From: Micromussa lordhowensis
Taxonomy: Eukaryota; Cnidaria; Anthozoa; Scleractinia; Lobophylliidae
Assembly: GCA_964020085.1 (NCBI GenBank)
Contig: OZ026601.1
Coordinates: forward strand, 27,405,918-27,469,917
DNA length: 64,000 nt
Direction: 5' to 3'
Shown: piece after piece, positions 22,655-34,600 of the stretch
How positions within the stretch are numbered: the stretch's first letter is position 1
Layout: each line of letters starts with the position of its first letter
The notes under the pieces: model-generated
Seen by the model: only the letters and a program-made list of their open reading frames with translations
What the model was told of the DNA's origin: nothing
The model's database searches: none
Position numbers and translations under genes: made by a program

Positions 22655-24477
22655 GTTTCACCAAACAACCTCAAAGCGACCGATGCTATGCCCCATACAC
22701 TGGAGATACTTTACCATATCGGCGCGAAATAACTCCGGAAGCGTTTCATGTGCCAGTAAAAATTCGACCCTTGTCCCCCTAATCAGAGATTATCACGTCG
22801 TATCAGACCCGTATCACGATAACCATGTTTTTCCGTGATAATCTCACGTACTAGATATGTACACAAAAATTATTATACCTGTCCGGTTTTTTCTTTTCCT
22901 CTCCATGTTGTACACGCTGTTGAATATAAAGAAAGAAACGAGAGAGAAAATTAGCAAGAACTTTGTTCAATTGGTTCAAGAAAAAGTTGAATTTGTCGCA
23001 AGATAATTTACACATCTATTTTCTCTTCATTTCGCTGTTTTTTTCGGGCTCTGTTCTTCGTCACTCGACGCGTTCAATAAGTTCAAAGGGGTTATCCGAT
23101 ACTTCGAATTTTTTTAATGCACGAAAACAAAGTTATCTTAAGTTTCACTTTTTAAGCAACGACGTTCAATAACTATGCTCTCGTAACAACATCATTACAC
23201 AGTTACCGAAGACAGGTAATGAGAACAAAGAAACTTATCAACGAGAAGGGAATTAAAACGTTTCAACTGTTGTAAAGTGGTCCTTAACTTTAGGGAAGAA
23301 GAAAACTAATATAAACACTTCTTGAAACTCGACAAAACTTCCGGCAACAAAAACATACCCCTCACCGAGAAACATTTGGATTAAGAACGCAGTTTAATAA
23401 TTAGAGCTACTTAACGGGAAAAAAACTCTAAGAGATTTATTTAGAGTATGAATTAAATAAGATTAGCACATTTTTTCACAAACAATCTACTTTCAGAACT
23501 ACATGTTGGCATTTGTGGAAACATTCGATCACGTACAGTTAAGAAATGGCTGGTATTTCCAAATTCTCCCCCCCCCCCCCCCCAGCCCATCTGATTCATT
23601 CAACAAAGGCAGCGATATCAAATCTTAATCCCTCTTTTTTAACACACGGACCTGTACTGTTCAGTTTTGGGAAACTCGACTGAAACGAATTAGTGAAACA
23701 CCACTCCTCAATGGAGATGACAAAAATTAATCGACTCTTTTGATGTCAAGGGTCTTAAGTAAGAGGTCCTTAGTTCCCGAATGTCAATCTCTATCGTCAC
23801 TTTTGCCACATAAGAAATTAATTGCCAACGTATGCCGCTTCTTCTGTTTTAATTTCAAAAATACTCCGAAAACATTCTTTCCATATATTTGCTGGTACGT
23901 GAAGGCATTCGCATAACGATTAGAATCCTGGCAGGAATTTTCATCGGCTGATTTTCTTCAGAAATATTACTTTTCAACAAGCGACAAAACCTGGTTACAA
24001 CACTTTGCAGCTTTAGTAAGATTTGAATGATCTCAATTATTCAGTCAACATGGAATCCTATACTCTTTTGAATCCGTGAAAGCTCGGTCCAAATTAAGGG
24101 GCACACACTTGTAGAGTGTACTCCGACTTCAGTAGCATGAACAACTAGGATTGATACGGATTATTGTATTCCGCCTTGAAGCTCGTCCTTCTGTCATCCG
24201 CTTTCACTTAAGGCCACCCTAGCTGAGACGTCGATAGCCAGTAGAGACTGGGCTTGAGCCTGAGAAACCACTGTGTCATCTCTTGTTTTTATGATGACTC
24301 GATCCACTTCATGTGTCTTCAAATTAGGTATTGTGCATTTTGTACGCTAGTTTTGAGATTGCCATTTATGTTTAATAAGCAATCAGTACTTTCAAACCTT
24401 TAGGAAGATATCAACCATATTGACTGCTTATGGTCTCTGAAATCAACCTCGTTGACAAGTCGACTAATGAACAGGAG
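22655..24477. other. Upstream of the MLCK-like gene; no gene recognised
   Basis: This should contain the MLCK-like promoter and 5' UTR. I see no further kinase, Ig or FnIII exon here. A run of 16 C occurs at 23568-23583. Confidence 0.4.
23568..23583. repeat. Poly-C tract
   Basis: Sixteen consecutive C on the plus strand, in an otherwise AT-rich setting. Confidence 0.9.
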
Positions 24478-24931
24478 GTCTGTATGGGAAAATCTTGACC
24501 GAGGTCTTGAGTACAGACCGAACGCAGTGAAGTCTGTACACACGACCGAGATCAAGATTCTCCCATACAGACCGACTAAGCTCGGTTAAAAAGATGTTCA
24601 TTATATGGTGCAAACAAAAACAATTTAATTCATTTAATGTAACTGGTTTGTACTAACTGACATTTTGCTTGCGAATGGCGGTGAGCTGAATTTAATTCTG
24701 CCAAAGTTTGCTCATCTTCTTTACTTTCTTTTCTCATTGCCATAAATAAATATTTTTAGATGAAAATAGTCAATGATTTAGTTTGTTAGTTTGTAACTTT
24801 TTCACTACAGAACACTACCGGTCTAGCTGTTGCTCTAGATGGGAAAATGTAGACCGCTTTCAATATCGATTTCAGTCAATCAAATTCGTGAATTTGTAGT
24901 TCCCAGTCCTTGTGACTCAGCCATATAATAA
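24478..24931 (-). mobile_element. Dispersed repeat with terminal hairpin, copy 2
   Basis: Inverted copy of the element at 10869-11322. The left end (24478-24595) is the fold-back with gtctgtatgggaaaatcttg on one arm and its counterpart on the other. The body then follows in reverse order. Divergence from copy 1 is visible but modest. Confidence 0.8.
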
Positions 24932-27262
24932 TGTATGTAATGTAATAACCCGGTAAGTAAGTGAACACAAATATGCGGGACGCGAGTGACACGTGACAGC
25001 GAAAACTGACGAAGTTTGAACGAAAAACAATGAAGACGATTCTAAAATATACCAGGAAAATAAAACATTCGAATAATAAATCGTCAATATTCGATAAAAT
25101 TATTTTCACGCATTCTTCTTCACGCCTGCGGCAAAAACCGCGGCACTCGTAACATACCCTAGCGTCAACACTGAACTCATCTATGTTCTTAAGACAGACC
25201 ATATACACCTAAAAATTGAATTCTGAAATACTTTGTGTACAGAATTATCCAACATCCAGTGTTTCTAGGGGCGGCAGTTTTGGTGCATCTATAACACAAG
25301 CTCGCTTTCAGAAATGCTAAAACTAAAGTTTTGAACATCAGGGGAGAATTTCATTTGGCACAAAATCACGTATGAAACCAAATATTGTTGAGATGTCGAA
25401 ATTGTTTTCAGGAATTCACATTTAAAGATTGTCGGCTTATCTACTTATGAAATAACTGTGCTTTTATTGAAAACATCGTTTTCTGAAGGCTGTTAACTGC
25501 CGATGCCAATGCTATCGAATATGTTCTTAAAACAATATTTATTGAGATAGGCAAGTTTCCAAATTAAAGTTGTAAAGACTGCGATGGCACCTTTAACACG
25601 GCTTGTTTCAAGTTTGCGAGTAAATAATCTGTGTTATCGTGGCTTTCTTGAATTGGGCTTTCAAGAATTTAATTAAAACAGCTAATTTGTAAACTGAGTG
25701 ATCTCTTGTTTCGTACAGAGGCAATCGTACGTTCACTTGATCGTTAATGCGTAACAGGGCGAGTTTTATTGATACTGATAAATTCGTAACTTCTCTATAC
25801 TGATTTCTATAATGAATTCAAGAAAGTGAGTCATGGGAATTAAGGACTGGATCAAAGGCTCGTCTTAATCCAAACTCACAAAAAATGGAAAAGCAGAGCG
25901 ATTGCTATTGATATAAATGTAGAAATGAGCAGTGGAGAACTGTGTTAACACAAACCGATGGGCTAACTAGTAATATCTCTACTACATCAGATTTACGATA
26001 TCTCCCGGCCATTAAATAAGTTCCGTATCGGTGAACTATAAACGCGGAAATGTCTCGGTCTGCTACAGACACAATATCCATAATGAGCAATTTCTGTAAA
26101 GATGTTTGTTTTGGTCCATCTAGATTTCTAGACCATTACTTCTCTTGATCACATCAAGATTTGCTCGCGATAATTCTCGCGATGTAGACTTGTTGAAAGA
26201 TTTATTTTCATTCGATTGCTGTTTATTATTAGAAGAGTAGGTAACACTAAGATCATTGACCAACCGTGAAGTGAAGACATCAGTATATTGGCCATGTATA
26301 TTTCATGCGTGTTTTATGGCGCGAGACGATATTGAAGAGCGTTATTTTATAAACACAAGTGTTGAATATAAAACGTTGCCCAAATGGCTAATGACGTATT
26401 TTGTTTCTTATAAGTTGAGTCTTGATGCATTTCACTGAGAACTATCGGTTCAATTTTACTCGTCTCAACTCACTCCCGGACGAATTTCCTGTCCTCCACC
26501 ACAGAAATAACCTCGAATGAGTTAAAATGATAAGGATTTATGCAAGAAAACCGTTTCGGTTTGTTTAATGCCGCAATAAACACCTCAGTGCAGTTATGCA
26601 AAACAACGGTCTCGGTACTATACACCATAATATTCAAAGTTCTTGCAATCTGCTTGCCAACTGTGACAATAAGTACTTGCCGTTCTGTGGCCACACAACT
26701 CGCGCCAAAGTTGCATTTTCATTTTTTTTTTTCACTACACTGGTAGACGGGACCTCTTAGAAAAGGGGACGGAATTATCTAAGCACTTAAACGCTGTAGG
26801 CAGACGTTTATAACCGAAACTCTAAGTGTACTACAAGGATTATCACGATCATTCGTGATGCTAAACGAGTTCAGTTGAAAGTGAGATCGGGTTGGGCCGT
26901 TTTGGTGCTTTCATTAGAAGTATTTAACAAAAACTCCTGAACCATTTTGACTTTTCGTGTCTGAAATCGATGGAGGCGAACAAAACTTAACGAATGTCAC
27001 GGGATAAATACAGTTTACTTGGACTGAAGTATGCAAATAAAAACATTCCCATCCGAGGCCACAGTGAAGGACACACGTTTCAAGATTGTTACTCTCAGGG
27101 AACTTAAGGAACCTCGAAACGGCAGACCTGTAATATTCCTTATACTAAAGAAAACATGGCTGTTCTTAAGTTAGATATCGTTGGCGTTTACATGAGCTCG
27201 TGTCCCTGGAGTTTGGTTTAGTTCCAAAGGAATGCATAAGAAAAGTAAACACTACCTAACAG
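24932..27262. other. Intergenic; no gene recognised
   Basis: AT-rich DNA with only short open frames that lack motifs or splice context. I see no RNA gene. Confidence 0.45.
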
Positions 27263-27279
27263 CTAAAAAACCCCTTCTG

Positions 27280-27640
27280 TTCCACGCACAGATCGTGCGC
27301 GCGAGCGACATACCTCCAATGTTGCACCTTGCTGGAATTGAACGTTTCGACAAATCCGCTTTGTTGGACTACGGAATTTTTCTGAGTGATATCCTAAGCT
27401 GGTATTAAGGCATGTCAACTTTCTGGGTTTTCCTTCCGCCAAATTTCTAGCTCTTGTAATTAAAGCACCGTTCAAGCAGTGCGCATGGATATTTGTGTTC
27501 ATCACAGTTGACGTCATCCCAGTCGTACAGCACTCTTTGCTGTGCATTAACTGTGTCAACACAAAGAAAGCGAACACACAAAGGAAACTTAAGACAGAAA
27601 TAGAATTGCTTAGCACTTGTGACAAGCTGGCATGTCATGA
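27280..27640 (-). pseudogene. Possible decayed PAN/Apple-like secreted-protein exon
   Basis: One minus frame has a signal-peptide-like run (SVLSFLCVFAFFVLTQLMHS). It later has LAEGKPRKLTCLNTSLGYHS, which ends in FRS. A second frame, in between, reads CALLERCFNYKS before a stop. Read in the order frame 1, 2, 1, this resembles the C..ERC..FNYK....C.LN pattern of PAN/Apple exons common in corals. A donor-like AG|GTATGT follows. Two frame changes would be needed, so I call it a broken exon, with low certainty. Confidence 0.3.
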
Positions 27641-28899
27641 AATCGACACATGTTCATTCTACTCACGGAAACGAGCAATGGCGCTGAGCAAACATGCGCG
27701 AGCAACAACAACAATCGATTTTCTTTTTATTGCGTCCCGAAATAGCCTCGTAGCTCTTGTCACCCATGTGTTACGGCCATTATCGAAAACCTTAAATAAC
27801 CAAATTTGACCAGCGCCTAATTTCTGGTAATCAAACTCGCTGAATAAGTATGATAATAACTACAGCAATTGAACTAATTAAAAGCCAATCTTCGCGTAAC
27901 AAGACAACATAAATCCTTCATTAGAATCTTAAAATAGCTGCGTACTTACTTAATAAGCCGTAAGGACCCATGAACTGGTAAATAAAGAGTCAACAATTCC
28001 AACAAAGCACACGATGCTAATCCGTTACTGCTATCTGCCCTTCAAAACAGAGCTTTCCAGAGCTTTCCAGAATCTGCCTTTGACCGCGCTCTGTGGACGA
28101 AAGCTTCCTGATTTTAAAGCAAAGCGCCGCAAAAGGGCTTTCACTTAGAGCTTCAATTCCGTGAAAAATAGTAGGTTTTAAACTCTAACGAATTAAACAG
28201 GAAACATTGCTTAATTCATTTGACTATACCATAAGAGGTTTTGTAAAATTTCATTAAAAACTAATCCGAGTTAAACTAGTCGGCTGAGTTTTTCAAGTTC
28301 TGCTTCCCGTGGTATAATCATTAAACCATTGTCAGGAATGATAATAAGCCATTGTCAGGAATGTATTATATAATACGTCAACATGTATCTGTTCATAAGG
28401 AGTTTCCAATTTTTTTTTAATCTGAATCGCTAATAATAGATGTGATGTTGAGCTATTAAGCTGGGTGTTACTTTCAGGGTGTTTTTTTTTTTGAGTAAAT
28501 GCGGTGTTTAAACTGTAAGAAAAAAAGGAATTATCTAAAGATTGTATTAACGTATCACTTAAAGAAACGCCCGCGCACAAATCGCTGTACGCATGCGTCA
28601 ACGAACAAGATTACATTCAAGTGTCGCGTGGCTTCGTATCACACAAGTGAATGGCTTATTGATTGGAATTGGAACTATTTTGCTCGTGATCGTGGAGTAG
28701 GAACCGCGCGCTGTATGATCCGCCCAAAACGACTTAGACTCCGTTCAAGCCAACATGCTAAGCATGTTCAAAGGTGACCGTTTTAACTGGCTAAACAAGG
28801 TTAAAAATCAGTTGCTCATACTATGCACACACACACATTGGAAAAAACCTAAACCTCATTTAGTTAAACTAGTAAAGTTGGTGTGAATGGGGTCTTAGC

Positions 28900-29035
28900 T
28901 ATGATTAACCCGCCGTAACGAGTTAGTAAGGCTGACGTTTCGAGCGCCAATGAGAACTAACGCGCCAGGCGTCAGCTTCGCAACCCTCTATACGGCGGTT
29001 AATGTACCTTTCTCAACTTCAAGTTGATAAATTTC
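28900..29035. mobile_element. Fold-back MITE, family 1, diverged copy
   Basis: Arms with ggctgacgtttcgagcgcc and cgccgta/tacggcggtt face each other. The right side ends in a caagttgataaa-type motif, like the complete copy at 7655-7901. Confidence 0.7.
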
Positions 29036-29666
29036 CAAGTGTTTTCACTTGCTCGCCGACGCAGTCAACTGTTTTTTTTTAAATAATTCCTTCTTTAGAC
29101 ACAAAAAGTTTTCCGTTTCCGACCCTACTGCTTTAGTCGATAAGCTGTAAACCGACTACCAAAATTCTCGTCGTAGCGAACTATTTCACTCAATAAAAAC
29201 TCCGTCAAGGAAAAAATTGGCAAGCACTACGAATTTGACCCATCCTACAATCCACGCACTAATTGGTTAGAAAGACGTTTGTTTCATTATTTTTAAGTAA
29301 GCGCAAGATGTTGAGTACATCCTGTGGGTAATTAATTATAGCAAGGTAGGATATCGGCAGCTTAGACGTGAATTTCGAAATTAACTTGACTTCAATCACG
29401 GGAAATTATTTGGTGCACGTTTGACAAGCCTTGCCATTATTTCGCCTTCCCAGCTAGTCACTGAGACTATTCAGATTAAAAAAAAAACCACCATCGTTGA
29501 TAACTTCCTGGCACAGGAGGTTAGGTAATTGATACTTGTAAGGAATAATTTATAATTCCTTCAGCAAAATCGACTGACCGAGATAGTTCAAAGAACTATG
29601 CCTCGGGGTTAAAAAAAATCTCAATATCATAACTTAATTAATTAAAGTAGCTTCTTGCCACAAAAT

Positions 29667-30956
29667 GGCCGTCGATAAAACCAGGAACATGGAACATCCC
29701 GGAACATGCCGGAACATTCCGGAACATCCCGGAACATCGAATAATTATAATAATTATGAGAAATATATGTAAAATTAGGTTTTTTTAACTGAATTGAGGA
29801 GATAATAATAGTTTCCTTTGCTCTACATCGAACAGGGTCTTTGTGACAGACCTAAATTTTATTTATGGTGTTATAAACCTAGACGATTCAATAGTATTCA
29901 TGTTGCTTCCTTGAGCATTTTCCTTATCCAATTCCACGTTGTTTACCTTACCTTCGAAATTCCCTTGACGAAGATCTCTCATTTCTTCAAAGTCTGAGGT
30001 GTTCGTCTGAACTTATTGTCAAGTCACACCAGTAGCCATTAATATTGTAGTTTTGTTACTTCGTGTTGCAAAAGGCTATCCCCAGTTTTCGCGCTCTTCG
30101 CTAGGAACGCCTGGCACTATAGCCTCCCACGCAGACGCTCTCAGAGGCTCGTCACGCGTTCCTTTCCCACGTGAGGAAGGAACGCGTGACGAGCCCATAA
30201 CAGCGTCTGCTTGGGAGGCTACTGGCACTATGACCCACCAATTCAGCCTCCCACGCAGCGCAGACGATGTCAGGCTTGTCACCCGTTCCTCTCCACGAGG
30301 AACGCGTGGCGAGGCTTACACCTTTCCGGAAGCTCGAGTAACAAGCAATTAGTCATTATAGACATAACAAAATCAATCATCAGAGCTCGAGTAGTCCGAT
30401 CTATTTTAGACAAGAAACGCAATGTTAAATAGTTTTTATTTCTATCTCATGGGCCCACATGGGAAGAACCATTTCTTCATGAGAACTCGTGTATACACAT
30501 ATCTTTGAATTGACGTAATGAATTAAATTAAGACATGAACATCGTATACCATAGGCTACCATATTTTTCGGTCTGGTTGAAGCGTTCGAAGGCCACCGTC
30601 TTGGTTTTCAATGAAGAACGAAATCTGCGAATAAGGGACAGTCACGTGATTAAACTGATAGCGAAGCGGTGACTGTAAGGAATGGATTTAGTCTACTTCC
30701 GGTAAGTTAGTTGCCAGCCTTCACGCATTGAAGTTTTTTTCAGTTTTCTTCGTTTTTTTTTTCTTTGTGTGTGTGTTTTCTTTTCTTTATATATGTATTC
30801 TGATCTGATACCTGCTTAATTTTGTTATATTTAATTAAAAAAAACTAATTTTACATATATTTCTCATAATTATTATAATTATTCGATGTTCCGGGATGTT
30901 CCGGAATGTTCCGGCATGTTCCGGGATGTTCCATGTTCCGGGTTTTATCGACGGCC
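29667..30956. mobile_element. 1.29-kb element with ~124-bp tandem-repeat terminal inverted repeats
   Basis: Both ends begin ggccgtcgataaaacc and then carry five or six head-to-tail ggaacat units with variable 3-nt spacers. An AT-rich segment (aataattataataattatga) follows. The two ends differ at only a few positions over about 124 bp. The interior has no recognisable transposase and holds its own palindromes at 30107-30325. The family is unknown. No clear target duplication is seen. Confidence 0.8.
30107..30325. repeat. Nested palindromes inside the 1.29-kb element
   Basis: A first palindrome (30107-30235) has arms with gcctcccacgcagacgct and gaggaaggaacgcgtgacga. A shorter related one (30245-30325) has cgttcctctccacgaggaacg. 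Frames stay open across it on both strands because of the symmetry, not because it is coding. Confidence 0.75.
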
Positions 30957-31123
30957 GTTGCATACTCAGTAATGTGGAAAAATTCTTGAAGTCAGTCGGT
31001 GTCTTTCAAAGGAATATCATTTTTAGTTCGGTCTGTGACCTGGTTTAACTTTATAAAATTAGAAAAATGAAAGGTTAATAATGAAATAGAGTGTTGTCAT
31101 TCAAGTGCGGTTTTAAAATTTAT

Positions 31124-31640
31124 AAATAGGCCTTATCACGGTTTCCGACGCCATTTTGACGGGTAGGCAAAGCGGTCAGAAATTACAGTGTTTGTATGGG
31201 AATCCGATGGCAAAGAACTTTTTCCAAAATCGAATTTTACACAAATTGTGAATCGCAATGTTAAAATGTCAGGTGGAAGATTGTATTCACCAAGTTTGAA
31301 GGTTGTAGTTTAACTAGAAGACGCTCAGTCAATTTTTATAATTTTCCATACATTTGTCTGTAAATTTGGCTGGGAAGACGCGGCGGCGCCGAAAAAAAAA
31401 TTACAGACAAATGTATGCTAAATTATAAAAATTAACTGAGCATCTTCTAGTTAAGTTACATCCTTCAAACTTGGTGAATACTATCTTCCACCTGATATTT
31501 TAACATTGCGATTCACAATTTGTGTAAAATTCGATTTTGGAAAAAGTTCTTTGCCATCGGATTCCCATACAAACACTGTAATTTCTGACCGCTTTGCCTA
31601 CCCGTCAAAATGGCGTCGGAAACCGTGATAAGGCCTATTT
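31124..31640. mobile_element. 517-bp near-perfect palindrome (fold-back element)
   Basis: The arms are each about 244 bp. The outer 145 bp or so are identical in reverse complement, starting aaataggccttatcacggtt. Scattered mismatches appear nearer the centre. The loop is about 35 bp and GC-rich (gacgcggcggcgccg). There is no coding content. The near identity of the arms implies recent origin or ongoing correction. Confidence 0.9.
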
Positions 31641-34600
31641 CAAACTTTTCATGCCGAATCTGGAGTTAGTAAACTGTTTTACTTTTTACCTGATTTTCTA
31701 TGCAATCCTCATTTGGGAATTTGCTTAGTTTATACAATTTCTTTACAAAACAATTCTGCTCTTTCAGTCCCTTCTACCGAGAAAATCACAATTTGTAAAA
31801 GGAAAGCATGCAGGGGTCAATTTAATAAAGAATTTTTACACGTGTAAATTACACGTGTTAAGTCCGGCTTATAAATACCGTGAAGGATTTAATAAAAGTA
31901 TTTTCTACACTGGAATTTACACGTATTTCGCGAGTCAGGATACAAGTGTAAATTACAATTGTAGCCTTGCAATTGTAAAATCTGCTTGAATGCACGTGTA
32001 CTTTTAAAGATGCAAATTTTAATATCTTTTCTTCTGCGGGCATTTAAAATTTTAATATGTAGATGAAGGCGTCAACAGTCTTGTCAGTCAAGTCGTACTC
32101 AATGCTTACAAGCGACATACGACTTGTAGATTACAAGTGAAAAAGTTTTATTAAATCGATCCCAGCTTAAAATCTTTTAGAGTGCTGAAGTTTTTAAAAA
32201 CAATTGACGGGAAATCCACCAGAAGTTCGAGTAACTAGTCGACAAAAACTCAGTACCAACTTTATTAGCATTGTATTGCAAACTTCTATGCGACTGTTTT
32301 AAATATTTTTGTCAAAGAAATCATTTCTAACACCACCAAATGTCGAATTGATATGAAACACTTGAAAGTACTGGCGAAATAAAGCTGATGATGAAATTTT
32401 ACCTGTGTTTGCACAATTTCTCTGTGACATATTTTTTGCGCGTTCCAACACTTACAGTAACCTTTATTTCTCAAAGTAGTGTCAAATTGTGCTGTGTAAC
32501 TTAAAATCTGTCCTTGTAATGCATCAACTTCATGCATGATGACGGATCGATGGCGAGGTGTGAAAACGGATCTTGACAGAAAAGCACATGGTGATCTGAA
32601 CTATGTTTAGACATAAAACGATTCACATCAGCCTCCCCTTTATCAGATCGCGAAAATCGATGGATATGGAAATTGTAGGAGAAGAAATCTAATTTGTAAA
32701 TTCTGTACTGGTATGCATTAAAGGTCTCTAGAATGTTGATAGACTGTGCAGAGGACGCGTCCATCGCGATGTGTGAATTGCTAACGCTTTAGCTTAAATT
32801 CATGTTTGGATGAAAAGGAATAGATCGCAGCATGTTTGAAATTAGCGCGTTGTACGGTTCTCGTTTTTTTAAATTATTCTTCAAGCTTTAGTAGCGACGA
32901 TTTCTCTTCATTTACGAATTCGACAAAGGAGGCGAGACTGCTAAGAAATGACATACTACGTTAAAATTAAGATATCACAATTAATCATCCAGATTTACAA
33001 ACTTCCACATAATGCATTAAGAACAAAAGCAAGAGTTGTGAAAGTCAACTGAGCACAATCTCCTTCACATCGTTTCATAGGTAAATCAGAGTAAAACAAC
33101 CCACTAACCTTTCTCACTGGAATCTACGCGAAATAGAACGACGAGTCGAAGGTGTGACATCCTCGTGCTGTTCGTGACGCAATGCACTCTGGTAAGAAGT
33201 TGCGCATTGCACTCTGGTTAAATGCAGTGCATTCTGGTAAAAAGTGATGAATCCCGTTCTATATATTCTTCTTAAATCCTGATTATGTTGCTCAGTGCTC
33301 GCTCGCTACGCTCGCTGCGCAGCAATTATTCTGGTACAAAGTTTTCGTCCACTAAAAGTTCAAATTGCTCGATTTCCTATCGGATTTCGTCTTAAAGTTG
33401 AAAACGATTATTTTGCTATCTTTCTCAACTCCTGGTTCGTCAGGTTCGACCTTGGTGGTTCTTGGAACCAGTGGCCGAAGAAATTCCAGATGAATTACGG
33501 TCTCGCTCCTAACCAAAATGGCGGGGAACTACTTCGAGTTGTATCTTAAAATTTCATCCAGCCCTAGTGCTTTGATCATGAGAACACTCCGGCTTCAAAG
33601 TTTTACCATATTGCATCATTTTAATTATTCTACAACCAGTAACATTGGTTGTTTGCTATCACAGAGGTCGCACAACATATTTGAACCCTTATAAAAACAT
33701 TGTCATCAATTTAAGATCAGCGGGATTCAGGAATTTTAATTTCGTTCTTTTCTTCAACTTTTGTTCACAAAATAGACCCCTAGGATTGGAGAAAAGGTTC
33801 AAAATTAAAGGGCATTATTCAAACAATACAGGTTTTTTTTCTAAAGCTAAGGGAAAACAATAAACAAAGGCAGCTAGGAGGTGGTAACGTTGATTAGGCA
33901 CAAAGATGACACTGAACCTTGGTCAAGTCATTTTTCTCTTCTTTGAAAATTTCTGAAGAAAGTTAAGCTTCAGGATAATTGACAAGAAGGTTACATTTGT
34001 TTAGAATACTTAGCTAGTTTGCTTTCAAACCTTAATTATAAAACAGTTGATTCACGGAGAAGATACATCAGACAAACAAAACACAAAACCGCAATTATTG
34101 GCTTGGTTCAATAACAAAGCATTACTTAGACATTTCTGGTCGGATATGACCCAGAAAGTTCCTGTTTTAATATTGGCAACTTCAATTGAAGTAATGTTTT
34201 CCTGTTCTCCCATTTTGCAATGACAGTAGCGGAGTTTTAACATTTGCTGAACTTTTCACATTGCAACTTCAATTGAGAAAACCGAGTTCCAACATCGACC
34301 ATTATTTTTAGCAATTACGATCGGGAAACAAGTTGTCTGTCGAATTTCTGCTTTTCGCCGGTGATCAGAAAAGTTTCAAATTTTGTTTTGTTTTGAAGGG
34401 TCGAGAGGAAAGGTTAAAGACATGTGTGCTGTACATTGAGGATTTAATAGTAAAAAAAATATAATTAAAAAAAAATAGCCAGCGAGGTTTTACCTCAGAT
34501 AAAAAGATTACCTTGTCTAGCTACTTTAATTCACGAACAAAGAGCTCGTCAGCAAACCATCTCATTAACTTAACGTAAAAAACTTTTTTCTTTAAGGACT

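Noticed and set aside
30053..30352. Open frames on both strands across 30.05-30.35 kb
   Set aside because: They mirror each other because they cross palindromes, and read as repeats rather than protein.
32286..32764. Two overlapping minus-strand frames near 32.5 kb
   Set aside because: No recognisable motif, and no convincing acceptor or donor. Possible chance frames in AT-rich DNA.
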